Below the pieces are notes generated by a model. The model did not search any database. It saw nothing but the letters and a program-made list of their open reading frames with translations, and was not told where the DNA came from. Both the position numbers and the translations under genes were made by a program. Positions 1 to 8,210 of a stretch of 64,000 nucleotides of DNA are shown here, one piece after another. The stretch is from CAZUSO01 sp964622775 (GTDB lineage Bacteria; Bacteroidota; Bacteroidia; Chitinophagales; Chitinophagaceae): assembly GCA_964622775.1 (NCBI GenBank), contig CAZUSO010000003.1, forward strand, positions 1 through 64,000. Direction: 5' to 3'. Each line of letters opens with the position of its first letter. The first letter of the stretch is position 1.

Positions 1-42
1 CCTGCTGCGGTAACCAAAGAGCGCTATACCTTTCCAGAATTT

Positions 43-78
43 AAGCGCCGGCTCTCTCAGGGACCCGGCGCTTTTTTA
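43..78 (+). terminator. Intrinsic terminator of an upstream gene
   Basis: A perfect 7-bp GC-rich stem (GCGCCGG at 45-51 with CCGGCGC at 65-71) is followed by six T residues. It should end transcription of a gene lying mostly left of the window; the coding end before it is too short to identify. Confidence 0.85.
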
Positions 79-108
79 AATGTATGCTTATATTATTGGT
101 CACGATTT

Positions 109-141
109 TTTGAATCCATAGATGATTTTTTGCTACTTTTG
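109..141 (+). promoter_or_regulatory. Bacteroidota-type promoter for the DUF6580 gene
   Basis: TTTG at 109-112 (the -33 element) is followed after 21 nt by TACTTTTG at 134-141, matching the TAnnTTTG -7 element. The predicted transcript start near 146 leaves a leader of about 19 nt before the ATG at 165. Confidence 0.6.
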
Positions 142-164
142 CAGTTCAATAAGCTTGACATAAG

Positions 165-746
165 ATGAAATATAATACACGCAATACGCTCATTATTCCT
201 GCTCTGCTAATGCTGTCTGCGGCCATTTTGCGTATGGTGAATGCGGAAACCGGCTGGTATAATTTTGCCCCCATCGTTGCTATGGGTATTTTTAGCGGAG
301 CCGTGCTGAAGCGGAAACCTTTAGCGTTTGTACTTCCGCTACTGGCTTATTTACTTACGGATATTTATATGCAGATTGTGCATCATAACGGATTTTACGG
401 CATCAGTCAGTCCTTTGTATATGGTGCAATGCTGCTGGTTGTACTGATGGGTTCCTTTATGAAAAAGAAAAATGTCCTGAACGTAATGGGCTTTTCCATC
501 GGAGGCACTTTGCTGTTTTGGTTAATTTCCAACTTAGGTGTCTTTGCAGCCGGTAGCTATGGCTTCAGTCCGGAAGGATTTATCACCACTTATTTAATGG
601 CGATACCATTTTATAAAAATGAAATGGCCACTGCCTTATTTACGAATGCCCTGATTGGCGACCTGATTTTCTCCATTGCATTTTTTGGCATCTATGCATT
701 AGCCACCCGAAATCAAATTTCCGGCCGGCTTGCGAATCAGGATTAA
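165..746 (+). CDS. DUF6580-like integral membrane protein
   Basis: A 193-residue hydrophobic protein with about five to six membrane segments. The N-terminal part (residues 8-60, with a conserved-looking NFAPIVAMGIFSG stretch) and the overall plan resemble the DUF6580 family of Bacteroidota, which is thought to be related to the substrate-binding S components of ECF vitamin transporters. The ATG start lies just after a good promoter, and a terminator (771-794) follows the stop, so it seems to be a single-gene unit. No substrate can be read from the sequence. Family assignment is from recognition of the pattern and a transport role is only inferred. Confidence 0.65.
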   Translation: MKYNTRNTLIIPALLMLSAAILRMVNAETGWYNFAPIVAMGIFSGAVLKRKPLAFVLPLLAYLLTDIYMQIVHHNGFYGISQSFVYGAMLLVVLMGSFMKKKNVLNVMGFSIGGTLLFWLISNLGVFAAGSYGFSPEGFITTYLMAIPFYKNEMATALFTNALIGDLIFSIAFFGIYALATRNQISGRLANQD

Positions 747-770
747 TTATCATCTATTATTAAATCAATA

Positions 771-794
771 CCTCGCAGGCTATGCGGGGTTTTT
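771..794 (+). terminator. Intrinsic terminator after the DUF6580 gene
   Basis: CCTCGC (771-776) pairs with GCGGGG (784-789, one G-U pair) across a 7-nt loop and is followed by TTTTT. It lies only about 12 nt before the TTG start of mtaB. Confidence 0.65.
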
Positions 795-806
795 GCTACT
801 CAACAA

Positions 807-2072
807 TTGAAAACAATAGCATTTCATACCTTAGGTTGCAAGCTCAACTTTTCTGAAACATCCATGCTTTCCCGCACAATGGAGACAGCAGGTTTCAGTC
901 AGAAAAAGTTTGATGAAAATGCTGATGTGTATGTTATCAATACCTGTAGCGTTACGGAGAATGCAGACAAAGAGTGTCGTCAGATCGTAAGGCGAATTCA
1001 GCGCCGGGCGCCGCAATCCCTGGTGGTCGTTACAGGTTGCTATGCGCAGTTGAAGCCGAAGGAAATTGCTGAAATAAAAGGTGTTGACCTGGTATTGGGT
1101 GCCGCCGAAAAATTCAATATCGTCCATCATATAGAAGAATTATCCAAGGGTGACAGCGCTAAAATCTGCTCCTGCGAAATTGATGATGTTGAAGATTTTC
1201 ATGCATCTTATTCCATTGCCGACCGCACCAGAACCTTTCTTAAGGTGCAGGACGGATGCGATTATAATTGCTCATTCTGCACCATTCCTTTAGCACGCGG
1301 ACACAGCAGGAGCGATAGTGTTGAAGGTGTTTTGAATAATGCAAGAATGCTTGCTCAAAACGGTGCCAGGGAAATTGTATTAACGGGCATTAATCTCGGT
1401 GATTTTGGGAAAGGACTTTCGGGGGGCAAAAAAAGATCGGCAACTTTTTTTGAACTTATACGACAGCTTGATGAACTGGAAGCTGCGGATCGATACCGGA
1501 TATCTTCCATAGAACCCAATTTATTAAGTAATGAAATTATCGAATTTGTGGCATCAAGCAAAAAATTTATGCCTCATTTTCATATTCCCCTGCAAAGCGG
1601 GAATAACGAGATATTAGGGCTTATGCGCAGGCGGTACCGGCGCGAACTCTATGCAGAGAAGGTGGCTTACATTAAACAATGTATGCCGCATGCCGGCATT
1701 GGCGTAGATGTCATCGTTGGTTTTCCGGGAGAAACGGAACAATATTTCCAGGACACCTTTGACTTTTTGCATGCTCTGGATGTTTCGTATTTTCATGTAT
1801 TCACCTATTCCGAACGGGCCAATACGCTTGCTGTGGAAATGTCTGGTGCGGTTCCAATGCCGCTCCGTCATGAACGCAATAAAATCCTGAGAAATCTATC
1901 ATATCAAAAGAGCCGGTATTTTGCCGCAAAACACCAGGGACAAACACGGCCTGTTTTATTTGAAAGTGCGGATAAAGGCGGGCTTATGGAAGGATACAGC
2001 GATAATTATATTAAAGTTCAGGCTGCTTACAATCCGCAATGGGTAAATGCAATCGTGGACTGGAAGCTCTGA
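807..2072 (+). CDS. mtaB: tRNA t6A37 methylthiotransferase MtaB
   Basis: A radical-SAM methylthiotransferase that converts N6-threonylcarbamoyladenosine at tRNA position 37 to its 2-methylthio form. The N-terminal UPF0004 domain carries the three expected cluster ligands C11, C47 and C78. The radical-SAM motif CDYNCSFC supplies C151, C155 and C158, followed by the family-typical PLARGHSRS. The length (421 residues) is normal for MtaB; the C-terminal TRAM-like part is short. The only workable start is TTG at 807, which places the conserved HTLGCKLN motif correctly at residues 7-14; no ribosome-binding site is evident, which is normal for this phylum. MtaB is favoured over MiaB or RimO because of the motif spacing and the GCKLN signature. 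Confidence 0.93.
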   Translation: MKTIAFHTLGCKLNFSETSMLSRTMETAGFSQKKFDENADVYVINTCSVTENADKECRQIVRRIQRRAPQSLVVVTGCYAQLKPKEIAEIKGVDLVLGAAEKFNIVHHIEELSKGDSAKICSCEIDDVEDFHASYSIADRTRTFLKVQDGCDYNCSFCTIPLARGHSRSDSVEGVLNNARMLAQNGAREIVLTGINLGDFGKGLSGGKKRSATFFELIRQLDELEAADRYRISSIEPNLLSNEIIEFVASSKKFMPHFHIPLQSGNNEILGLMRRRYRRELYAEKVAYIKQCMPHAGIGVDVIVGFPGETEQYFQDTFDFLHALDVSYFHVFTYSERANTLAVEMSGAVPMPLRHERNKILRNLSYQKSRYFAAKHQGQTRPVLFESADKGGLMEGYSDNYIKVQAAYNPQWVNAIVDWKL

Positions 2073-2403
2073 GCGCTTGTATGATTGCCAACGGCAGGTT
2101 GCATATAATAATGATGATAATCAATAATTTATTTCAACAGAAAATCCAAATTATAAAGCAATTTGATTAAAATTCCCGCATGCAGAAATCCCCTTAGGGT
2201 TAAGTAAAAAGGGCAAAATTAAACACAGAGTAGGGTACGGATAATCAACTTAATGGTTTTTACAATATAGACAAAATAAGCGCTCCTCAATCATCTCCTG
2301 TCTCCAATGTGTAAAGTGTCGATCAGAGATATATTCTTTCCCGTTTTGAAAATATAATTCCTGCTGAAAGACGTACCTTTATCCGTCTTAATACGCAGCG
2401 CTT
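2073..2403. other. Gene-free stretch between mtaB and the cation efflux gene
   Basis: 331 bases of AT-rich sequence. I find no convincing reading frame, tRNA or terminator. Near its end a weak promoter-like pair (TTTG about 2344 and TACCTTTA about 2374, spacer near 25 nt, longer than ideal) could serve the downstream efflux gene. Confidence 0.5.
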
Positions 2404-3321
2404 TTGGAGCATCATCATGGCCATAATCACAATGCATTACCTGCCCATATCGGGCGGGCATTTACTATTGGCATTCTGTTAAACCTGGCATTTGTTTCAA
2501 TTGAGTTTATCGTTGGGCTGTCTTTAGGGTCGCTTTCCCTCCTGACCGATGCCGGGCACAATCTCAGCGACGTGGGTAGCCTGGCCTTGTCGCTGGCGGC
2601 TTTCCGGCTCTCGGCGCTGAAGCCCAGGAAGCAATATACTTACGGATTCAAAAAGACGACTATTCTGGCCAGTTTGTTCAATGCTATCCTTTTGCTGGTG
2701 GTAGTGGGCGCTATCCTCGTAGAAGCCATAGGTCGCTTCCGACATCCTGTGCATATTCCGGGCATGCAGGTGGCTATCGTTGCATTTGCAGGGATTATTA
2801 TTAATGGCATTTCGGCTTTGCTTTTTTTTCGCGATAAGGATAAAGATTTGAATATAAAAGGTGCTTACCTGCACTTGTTTGCAGATGCTTTAGTATCGGT
2901 GGGTGTGGTCATTGGCGGGATTATCATATATTATACTGATGTGCAATGGATAGATCCTTTGCTGAGCATGATTATTGCGGGAGTTATTTTATTCAGTACT
3001 TACGGTCTGCTAAAAGACAGCATTCGGATGTCGCTCGATGGGATTCCTAAAAATATTGAGATGGATAAGGTACAGTCGGCGGCAATGAGCATTCGGGGTG
3101 TGGTTGCCTTTCAGCATATTCATATTTGGGCGATGAGCACTACTGAAAATGCGCTTACCGGCCATCTTATCGTACAATATAATTTAAACGAAACGGAAAT
3201 TGACAGCATAAAGTGCAATTTAAAGCATAAACTGGAACACCTGAATATTGTACACAGCACGCTGGAGACCGACCGGGAATATGCAACACGAAGGGATCAA
3301 GGCTGCGAGCATTCGCTGTAA
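2404..3321 (+). CDS. Cation diffusion facilitator (CzcD/ZitB-like zinc exporter)
   Basis: A 305-residue inner-membrane antiporter that exports divalent metal, probably zinc, against protons. A His-rich N-terminus (HHHGHNH) precedes six predicted membrane helices. The two intramembrane metal-site motifs are present: H52-x3-D56 within DAGHNLSD in helix 2 and H157-x3-D161 within HLFAD in helix 5. The cytosolic C-terminal domain (about residues 210-300) contains the HIHIW strand typical of the metal-sensing ferredoxin-like fold. The start is TTG at 2404; an in-frame stop (2389-2391) lies just upstream and there is no ATG alternative before the His-rich segment. Metal specificity is inferred from the ZnT/ZitB-like HxxxD pair. 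Confidence 0.9.
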   Translation: MEHHHGHNHNALPAHIGRAFTIGILLNLAFVSIEFIVGLSLGSLSLLTDAGHNLSDVGSLALSLAAFRLSALKPRKQYTYGFKKTTILASLFNAILLLVVVGAILVEAIGRFRHPVHIPGMQVAIVAFAGIIINGISALLFFRDKDKDLNIKGAYLHLFADALVSVGVVIGGIIIYYTDVQWIDPLLSMIIAGVILFSTYGLLKDSIRMSLDGIPKNIEMDKVQSAAMSIRGVVAFQHIHIWAMSTTENALTGHLIVQYNLNETEIDSIKCNLKHKLEHLNIVHSTLETDREYATRRDQGCEHSL

Positions 3322-3360
3322 TATCATCGTATTTTTTTAATAATTAAGGTGCAAAATAAA

Positions 3361-3391
3361 TTTGGCGGTAGCGTTTCCTTTTGTACATTTG
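3361..3391 (+). promoter_or_regulatory. Strong Bacteroidota-type promoter for the DUF3276 gene
   Basis: TTTG at 3361-3364, a 19-nt spacer and TACATTTG at 3384-3391 give a full match to the TTTG/TAnnTTTG consensus. The expected transcript start is near 3396. Confidence 0.75.
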
Positions 3392-3433
3392 CGGGGTTAA
3401 AAAACTATTAATTAATAATCAAAATTAAGAACT

Positions 3434-3880
3434 GTGGCGTACGATAATAACAGAAGCTACGACGAAAAACGTAACACGGAAAGCTTTTACAGCAAAAAAA
3501 TCAAAGCCGGAAAGAGAAGGACGTATTTCTTCGATGTAAGAGAAACGCGGGGTAGTGACTATTTCATTACCATTACGGAAAGCAAAAAACGCTTTAATGA
3601 TGACGGATATGATCGCCATAAAATGTTCCTCTACAAAGAAGATTTTAATAAATTTTTGAGCGCATTGACAGAGACGATTGATTATGTGAAAACCGACCTG
3701 ATGCCCGACTTCGACTTTGATGCGTTCAACCATGATCAGCAAAACGAAGGAGAATATGAAAGCAGCGATAATCAACGGACAACCGTTGCTGCTGCTCCGG
3801 ATCCGGCCGCCGTTGAAGAAGAAATGCCTGCGCCAGGTTCTTTGAGCGATGATACTTCCGTGGACGATTGGAAAATGTAA
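3434..3880 (+). CDS. PUR-like DNA/RNA-binding protein (DUF3276)
   Basis: A 148-residue protein whose residues 15-100 match the DUF3276/PUR-alpha-like family: the pattern SKKIKAGKRRTYFFDVRET followed by DYFITITESKK and a C-terminal YKEDFNKF helix is characteristic. Members are small single-stranded nucleic-acid binders of the whirly/PUR fold, related to BpuR of Borrelia. The last 50 residues are acidic and low in complexity. The start is GTG at 3434, chosen because it follows the promoter by about 40 nt and keeps the basic N-terminus. The gene ends in a bidirectional terminator shared with aroQ. Binding targets in this host cannot be inferred. Confidence 0.85.
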   Translation: MAYDNNRSYDEKRNTESFYSKKIKAGKRRTYFFDVRETRGSDYFITITESKKRFNDDGYDRHKMFLYKEDFNKFLSALTETIDYVKTDLMPDFDFDAFNHDQQNEGEYESSDNQRTTVAAAPDPAAVEEEMPAPGSLSDDTSVDDWKM

Positions 3881-3900
3881 TCAACATCGATTTTCTTTAT

Positions 3901-3939
3901 AAAAAAATCATCCGGACTAATCTCCGGATGATTTTTTTT
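3901..3939. terminator. Bidirectional terminator between the DUF3276 gene and aroQ
   Basis: A 14-bp perfect inverted repeat (3903-3916 with 3923-3936, loop 3917-3922) is flanked by A residues on one side and T residues on the other, so it can terminate both convergent genes. The aroQ stop codon lies inside its loop. Confidence 0.85.
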
Positions 3940-4351
3940 GTGCCAGATATTGCACAGCCATCGCATAGCCTTCCAGTCCGAAACCGGTGATGACGCCGGC
4001 ACAATGTGCTGCGGTGCGGGAATGCCTTCGAAATGCTTCCCGCGCATGAATATTGGAGATGTGCACCTCCACTACCGGAATGTCAATAGCCGCAATGGCA
4101 TCTCCCAACGCAATGCTGGTATGGGTATAGCCGGCTCCGTTAAGAATAATGCCTCTGGAATTTAGAGCCGCTTCATGTATCTTGTCGATGAGCGCTCCCT
4201 CTATATTGCTTTGAAAATAAGAAAAAGTGATTTCGGGAAAACGGGCTTTTAATACTGCTAAGAATACTTCAAAACTACAGGAGCCGTATATATCCGTCTC
4301 CCTGGTTCCCAACAGGTTGAGATTTGGCCCGTTGATAATGTACAAATGCAT
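3917..4351 (-). CDS. aroQ: Type II 3-dehydroquinate dehydratase
   Basis: The third enzyme of the shikimate pathway, converting 3-dehydroquinate to 3-dehydroshikimate by the type II (anti-elimination) mechanism in a dodecamer. The family signature INGPNLNLLGTRE occupies residues 6-18, the catalytic tyrosine is Y22 (IYG), the substrate-binding asparagine is in LNGAGYTHTS (N71-S79), and the catalytic histidine is H97 in EVHISN. The length of 144 residues is typical. It is convergent with the DUF3276 gene and has no aro neighbours, so it is likely transcribed alone; no clear promoter is seen upstream. Confidence 0.95.
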   Translation of the reverse strand: MHLYIINGPNLNLLGTRETDIYGSCSFEVFLAVLKARFPEITFSYFQSNIEGALIDKIHEAALNSRGIILNGAGYTHTSIALGDAIAAIDIPVVEVHISNIHAREAFRRHSRTAAHCAGVITGFGLEGYAMAVQYLAQKKSSGD

Positions 4352-4447
4352 AATAATACAAGATTTATGTCACGTTATAAGGATGTGAATGTACGATGTT
4401 TTACCGTAGGGTGCATCCTGAAACAACCAAAATTCCCCCCTTTGGGG

Positions 4448-4480
4448 TTGTATTAATGCTATCTGATGAGTTTATCTTTG
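4448..4480 (+). promoter_or_regulatory. Promoter for the M13 peptidase gene
   Basis: TTG at 4448-4450 is followed after 22 nt by TATCTTTG at 4473-4480. The implied transcript start near 4486 lies after an upstream ATG (4466) but before the ATG at 4499, which supports the later start. Confidence 0.55.
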
Positions 4481-4498
4481 GCTCCAAAATTTTTAAGA

Positions 4499-6559
4499 AT
4501 GAAACTAACAACCGTCTTATTAACAGGAATAGCTGTAAGCGCTACGGGTATTATAGCCTGTCAGAGTGGTGCAGGAAACAAGGATGCAGCAGACACTGCC
4601 GGTACAACGATCTTCATTGATCGGGCCAATATGGACACGGCCGTAAAGCCGGGGGATAATTTTTTTGAATATGCCAATGGTACCTGGTTAAAAAATACCG
4701 TTATTCCGGGAGATAAAACCCGCTGGGGCAGCTTTGATGAGCTGCGGGACAAAACCAATGCGTCCGTGAATACTTTACTGGACGAAATAAAAAACACTAC
4801 TGCCAAAGCGGGAACAGATGAATATAATGTGGCCGGTTTTTACAAAAGTGGTATGGATACGGTAGCCATTGATAAACTGGGATTAGCTGCTATCAAGCCG
4901 GAGCTGGATGCCATTAATGGTATTACTACTCAGCAACAGCTGATGGATGTGGTGCTGGCCAATTACAAAAAGGGCTTACATACTATCCTGCGCGGCTATA
5001 TCGGCCCTGATGATAAAAACGTTAATCAGAATATCGTTCAGATAATACAGGGAGGGTTAGGCCTGCCTTCCAAGGATTATTATACGGATAAAGATGAAAG
5101 CTCTGTGAAAAACAGGGAAGCGTATAAAGCTTATATCGCTAAAATCCTGAGCCTTTCGGGACAGGATGCCGCTACTGCTCAAAAGCATGCGGAGGCAATC
5201 TTCAATGTAGAAAATCAGTTGGCGGCTGCTTCTTTATTTCCGGTGGAAATGCGCGATCCGCAAAAGATGTATAATAAATTCAGCTTAGAGGAGTTTAGTA
5301 AGAAAACGCCGAACCTCAACTGGGTAAATATCTTTGCCAAATTAGGCATTACAGGTCAGGATTCCCTGCTGGTGGCAACGCCCGAATATTATAAGGCCTT
5401 ATCCGGTATGCTGAATACGGTTCCGGTTGAAACCTGGAAGCAATACCTTTATTTCCATACGATCAGCGATATGGCTGCCTATCTCGGCACCGATTATGAA
5501 GCGGCAAGCTTTGCATTCTATAGTCAGCAGCTCAGTGGTCAGAAAGAGCAGCGGCCAAGATGGGAGCGGGTAATGGATGTCATTAACGGTTCAATCGGCC
5601 AGCAGCTTGGCAAGCTTTATGTGGATCGGTATTTCAAGCCGGAAGCAAAGGAAAGGATGAAAGAATTGGTAGGCAACCTGGAAGCCGCCTTCAGGGAACG
5701 TATTCAAAAGCTCGACTGGATGAGCGATGTTACCAAGGCAAAAGCGCTCTCCAAATTGAATGCCTTTATGCTGAAGATCGGCTACCCCGATAAATGGAAG
5801 GATTATTCCGGGTTGAAGATTACGCCGGATAATTATGCGCAAAATGTGCTGAATGCCGCTCAGTTTGATTTTAACCATGAAGTATCGAAATTGGGGAAAC
5901 CGGTTGATAAAACAGAATGGTTTATGACACCGAATACGGTAAATGCTTATTATAATCCTGCATTTAACGAGATCGTTTTCCCTGCGGCTATCTTACAGTT
6001 TCCCTTCTTTGATTTCAATGCGGACGATGCGGTAAACTATGGCGGAATCGGTGCGGTTATCGGTCATGAAATGACCCACGGATTTGATGACCAGGGCGCT
6101 CAATATGCTGCTGATGGTAACCTGAGCAACTGGTGGACACCGGAAGACCGCGAAAAATTTAAGGCCAAAACACAAATGGTTGTGGACCAGTTCAACAATT
6201 ATAAAGTGCTGGATTCCGTTCCGGTTAATGGCGAACTGACCTTAGGCGAAAATATCGCTGATTTGGGCGGTGTAACCATTGCCTATGATGCCTTCAAAAA
6301 AACGAAGCAGGGTCAGGGTAATGAACTGATTGACGATTTCAGCCCTGATCAGCGATTTTTCCTGAGCTGGGCTCAGGTATGGAGAGGAAAAGCTACGCCG
6401 GAACGCGCCAGGCAACTGATCAAAACTGACCCGCACTCACCGGCTGAATGGAGAGCAAACGGGCCGCTGAGCAACTTTGAACCTTTTTATAAGGCCTTTA
6501 ATGTGAAGGAAGGCGACAAGATGTTCCGGTCTGAAAATGAACGGGCGAAAATCTGGTAA
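4499..6559 (+). CDS. M13-family zinc metallopeptidase, lipoprotein (PepO/neprilysin-like)
   Basis: A 686-residue zinc endopeptidase. Starting at ATG 4499 gives a classical lipoprotein signal ending in the lipobox IIAC (Cys21), so the enzyme is probably anchored in the envelope; a longer frame from 4466 would bury this signal and would begin upstream of the predicted transcript start. The N-terminal M13 domain spans about residues 40-420. The catalytic domain contains NAYYNP, the zinc-binding HEMTH motif (H523, E524, H527) and GENIADLGG with the third ligand E584. The protein ends in an aromatic KIW, like the CxxW terminus of neprilysins. A strong terminator follows. Substrates are probably peptides up to small proteins, by family analogy. 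Confidence 0.93.
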   Translation: MKLTTVLLTGIAVSATGIIACQSGAGNKDAADTAGTTIFIDRANMDTAVKPGDNFFEYANGTWLKNTVIPGDKTRWGSFDELRDKTNASVNTLLDEIKNTTAKAGTDEYNVAGFYKSGMDTVAIDKLGLAAIKPELDAINGITTQQQLMDVVLANYKKGLHTILRGYIGPDDKNVNQNIVQIIQGGLGLPSKDYYTDKDESSVKNREAYKAYIAKILSLSGQDAATAQKHAEAIFNVENQLAAASLFPVEMRDPQKMYNKFSLEEFSKKTPNLNWVNIFAKLGITGQDSLLVATPEYYKALSGMLNTVPVETWKQYLYFHTISDMAAYLGTDYEAASFAFYSQQLSGQKEQRPRWERVMDVINGSIGQQLGKLYVDRYFKPEAKERMKELVGNLEAAFRERIQKLDWMSDVTKAKALSKLNAFMLKIGYPDKWKDYSGLKITPDNYAQNVLNAAQFDFNHEVSKLGKPVDKTEWFMTPNTVNAYYNPAFNEIVFPAAILQFPFFDFNADDAVNYGGIGAVIGHEMTHGFDDQGAQYAADGNLSNWWTPEDREKFKAKTQMVVDQFNNYKVLDSVPVNGELTLGENIADLGGVTIAYDAFKKTKQGQGNELIDDFSPDQRFFLSWAQVWRGKATPERARQLIKTDPHSPAEWRANGPLSNFEPFYKAFNVKEGDKMFRSENERAKIW

Positions 6560-6595
6560 GATTTAACCGGCAGCCATTAGCTAAATATCAATTAC

Positions 6596-6634
6596 TAAAT
6601 AAAGTCCCGGAAAATAAATCCGGGACTTTATTTA
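6596..6634. terminator. Intrinsic terminator after the M13 peptidase
   Basis: A perfect 15-bp inverted repeat (6596-6610 with 6620-6634) encloses a 9-nt loop; the core is GTCCCGG/CCGGGAC with A-rich and T-rich flanks, so it can act in both directions. Confidence 0.85.
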
Positions 6635-6773
6635 TACTGCATGCGGGATAAAAAAGTGCATTTTGTTTATCGAAAAACTGGAAACGTAAGGTGAGCAGGG
6701 CTTGTAATTCTCCCCCACTAGATTTGATTGATTGCACTAAAGAATGATTTTATTGCTGTGTGAAATTCTGTAC

Positions 6774-6797
6774 TTCGTGATGCGCTAACATCACGAA
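6774..6797. repeat. Perfect 9-bp inverted repeat
   Basis: TTCGTGATG (6774-6782) and CATCACGAA (6789-6797) are separated by CGCTAA. No T-tract follows, so it is not an obvious terminator; it could be a protein-binding site or part of a structured transcript. Confidence 0.6.
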
Positions 6798-6892
6798 CAG
6801 CGGGGCCAGGCTAATTCAAAAGAACAATGGCTGGTAAAATCATCCGGTACAGTAACTAAATTTTTGTGGTGTTGGATAGCAAAGCAATTACG

Positions 6893-7060
6893 TTTAAGTG
6901 GAAGAACCCCCATGGGGTTTAAATGGAATCATTGTAGCGGTGTGATGCGTGAGGGATTGAAGTGGAAATCCTTTTTGTGAGGAACGAACAAAAAGATTGG
7001 AACGGAAAGCCCGACCCGAAGGGGCACGCCCAAATAAAAAAAACGATTTTTTACAATCAC
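6893..7060. repeat. Structured intergenic element resembling a dispersed Bacteroidota repeat
   Basis: The segment holds a 6-bp hairpin with a CAT loop (AACCCC 6905-6910, GGGGTT 6914-6919), a GTGAGGGATTGAAGTGGA-like box, an imperfect CTTTTTGT/ACAAAAAG hairpin and a GCCCGACCC...GGGGCACGCCC-like block. From general familiarity this order resembles intergenic repeats scattered in Bacteroidota genomes, but only one copy is in the window, so the identification is unverified. Confidence 0.45.
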
Positions 7061-7204
7061 AATGATTTTCGCTGTCGCACCTTTGCATCGTAATCCTAAT
7101 GCAAACGCAATTTAAAATGCTTTTAGGAGTCAGCTATTGTTTTGTCTGCATTCAGCCTGATGGTTTCTTGTATTTCGACAATTCAACAATCAAAAAACTA
7201 AAAA

Positions 7205-7594
7205 ATGTTTACAGTAGAACAAATTGAAAAGGCGCACAGTAGCGTGAAGTCGGGAGCAGACTTTCCCGGGTATATCCGGGAAATTAAAGCTATTGGCGTT
7301 ACCGCATTTGAAACCTGGGTAAAGGATAGTCATACGATCTATTCGGGTGTCAGTAACTTTCAAGCTTCATCAATACCGGTGTATGACAACCTGGTTATTG
7401 CAGACACTGTGAACAAGGAACAATTTGTGCAATATTTGAAAGCGCATCAACAGGGGCAGACAGACTATCACACATTCTGCAGGCATTGTGCGGAAACAGG
7501 AATTGAAAAATGGTTTGCAAGCCTCAATGAAATGACCTGTACCTACTATGACAAGGCAGGAAACCGGATTTTAGCGGAATCAATACCTGGATAA
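7205..7594 (+). CDS. DUF1398 family protein
   Basis: A 129-residue soluble protein of the DUF1398 family, whose best-known member is E. coli YbcV of the DLP12 cryptic prophage. The pattern FxxEQIEKAHSxVKSGADFPxYIxxIKxIGVTAFETWVxDG-like at residues 2-44, the DTVNKEQFVQYLKAHQQGQTDY segment and the FCRHCAETGIEKW segment (residues 97-109) are typical. No catalytic function is established for the family. The gene stands alone between the 645-base gene-free region and the thioredoxin-like gene and has no phage genes around it, so a prophage origin is not supported here. Confidence 0.8.
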   Translation: MFTVEQIEKAHSSVKSGADFPGYIREIKAIGVTAFETWVKDSHTIYSGVSNFQASSIPVYDNLVIADTVNKEQFVQYLKAHQQGQTDYHTFCRHCAETGIEKWFASLNEMTCTYYDKAGNRILAESIPG

Positions 7595-7747
7595 AACGGT
7601 GTGCAGTTGCAGGCGGAACTGTGGGCAATTGGATATCCTACCTAAACAATGTTCACCTACGGCCGGTTGGTGAAAATCCCCGGATACAGAACTTTCCCAT
7701 CACGGTAGAAAGTGTAGAATTTCTTTGTGGAAAACTTTTATTTTATT

Positions 7748-7772
7748 TAGTTAGTTATCCTAACTATATTTG
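7748..7772 (+). promoter_or_regulatory. Palindromic operator overlapping the -7 box of the CxxC protein gene
   Basis: A perfect 7-bp inverted repeat, TAGTTAG (7748-7754) and CTAACTA (7760-7766) with a 5-nt centre, overlaps the first two bases of TATATTTG (7765-7772), a full -7 consensus. Binding of a dimeric winged-helix repressor there would block transcription. A MarR regulator encoded about 1 kb downstream (8721-9335) is the natural candidate, which is an inference. Confidence 0.65.
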
Positions 7773-7813
7773 CTCTGGTAATGTTGCCGAAGAACAAGTA
7801 AAATTTTTAAGCA

Positions 7814-8047
7814 ATGAGTAAACCGGTTTTTTATCACGCAGGTTGCTCTGTTTGCCTGAGCGCAGAGCATGACATCATTAACCTTGTAGGTGCAGACCAT
7901 GTGGAAGTGGTTAACCTTGGAGAAGTCCGCAACAGAATTGAAGAAGCGGAAAATGCAGGTGTAAAATCCGTCCCGGCATTGGTCACTCCAAACGGAAATG
8001 TACTTCACATCAACTTTGGCGCTTCTATGGCTGATGTAAAAGGTTAA
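7814..8047 (+). CDS. Small thioredoxin/glutaredoxin-fold CxxC protein
   Basis: A 77-residue protein with a redox-active motif C11-S-V-C14 directly after the first strand (PVFYHAGC) and a cis-proline-type segment VKSVPALV about 40 residues later, which together define a minimal thioredoxin or glutaredoxin-like fold. It is shorter than usual thioredoxins, so it may act on a specific partner. It is preceded by a palindromic operator and followed by its own terminator, implying a dedicated, repressible unit. Its placement beside a MarR gene with four cysteines suggests a thiol-stress role; this is inferred from context. Confidence 0.75.
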   Translation: MSKPVFYHAGCSVCLSAEHDIINLVGADHVEVVNLGEVRNRIEEAENAGVKSVPALVTPNGNVLHINFGASMADVKG

Positions 8048-8050
8048 AAA

Positions 8051-8097
8051 ATTTGCCCCATATAGTCAGGATAATATCTGTGTGGGGCAATTTTATT
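8051..8097 (+). terminator. Terminator after the CxxC protein gene
   Basis: TTGCCCCA (8053-8060) pairs with TGGGGCAA (8083-8090) across a 22-nt loop and is followed by TTTTATTATT. Confidence 0.7.
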
Positions 8098-8138
8098 ATT
8101 GCAAATTATTCTTTTGGGAGAAGATATGACGATCCCCC

Positions 8139-8210
8139 GGAAAACACTTTTAAAATATGGTAGCCCTGAATGGGCGTGATATCAACAATCCCGGGTATCA
8201 ACCCAGGGTA
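8139..8210. repeat. Palindromic intergenic repeat, copy A
   Basis: The 28-base leading segment (GGAAAACAC... to TAGCCC) matches, with a few differences, the start of copy B at 26938-26996. It continues with two hairpins: GCCC/GGGC (8163-8175) and CCCGGGT/ACCC-A-GGG (8190-8208, one bulged A). This is a REP-like element shared by two unrelated intergenic regions. Confidence 0.6.

Larger units (their letters stand above)
6560..7204. other. Gene-free stretch with hairpins and a repeat-like element
   Basis: 645 bases without a credible gene. It contains the terminator at 6596-6634, a perfect 9-bp inverted repeat at 6774-6797, and a structured repeat-like element at 6893-7060. Small reading frames here do not resemble proteins. 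Confidence 0.6.

Noticed and set aside
7205..7594. Prophage remnant suggested by the DUF1398 (YbcV-like) gene
   Set aside because: No integrase, attachment sites or structural phage genes occur nearby; the family is also found outside phages.
7621..7821. 66-codon forward frame between the DUF1398 and CxxC genes
   Set aside because: It runs through the promoter and operator of the CxxC gene and has no protein-like features.
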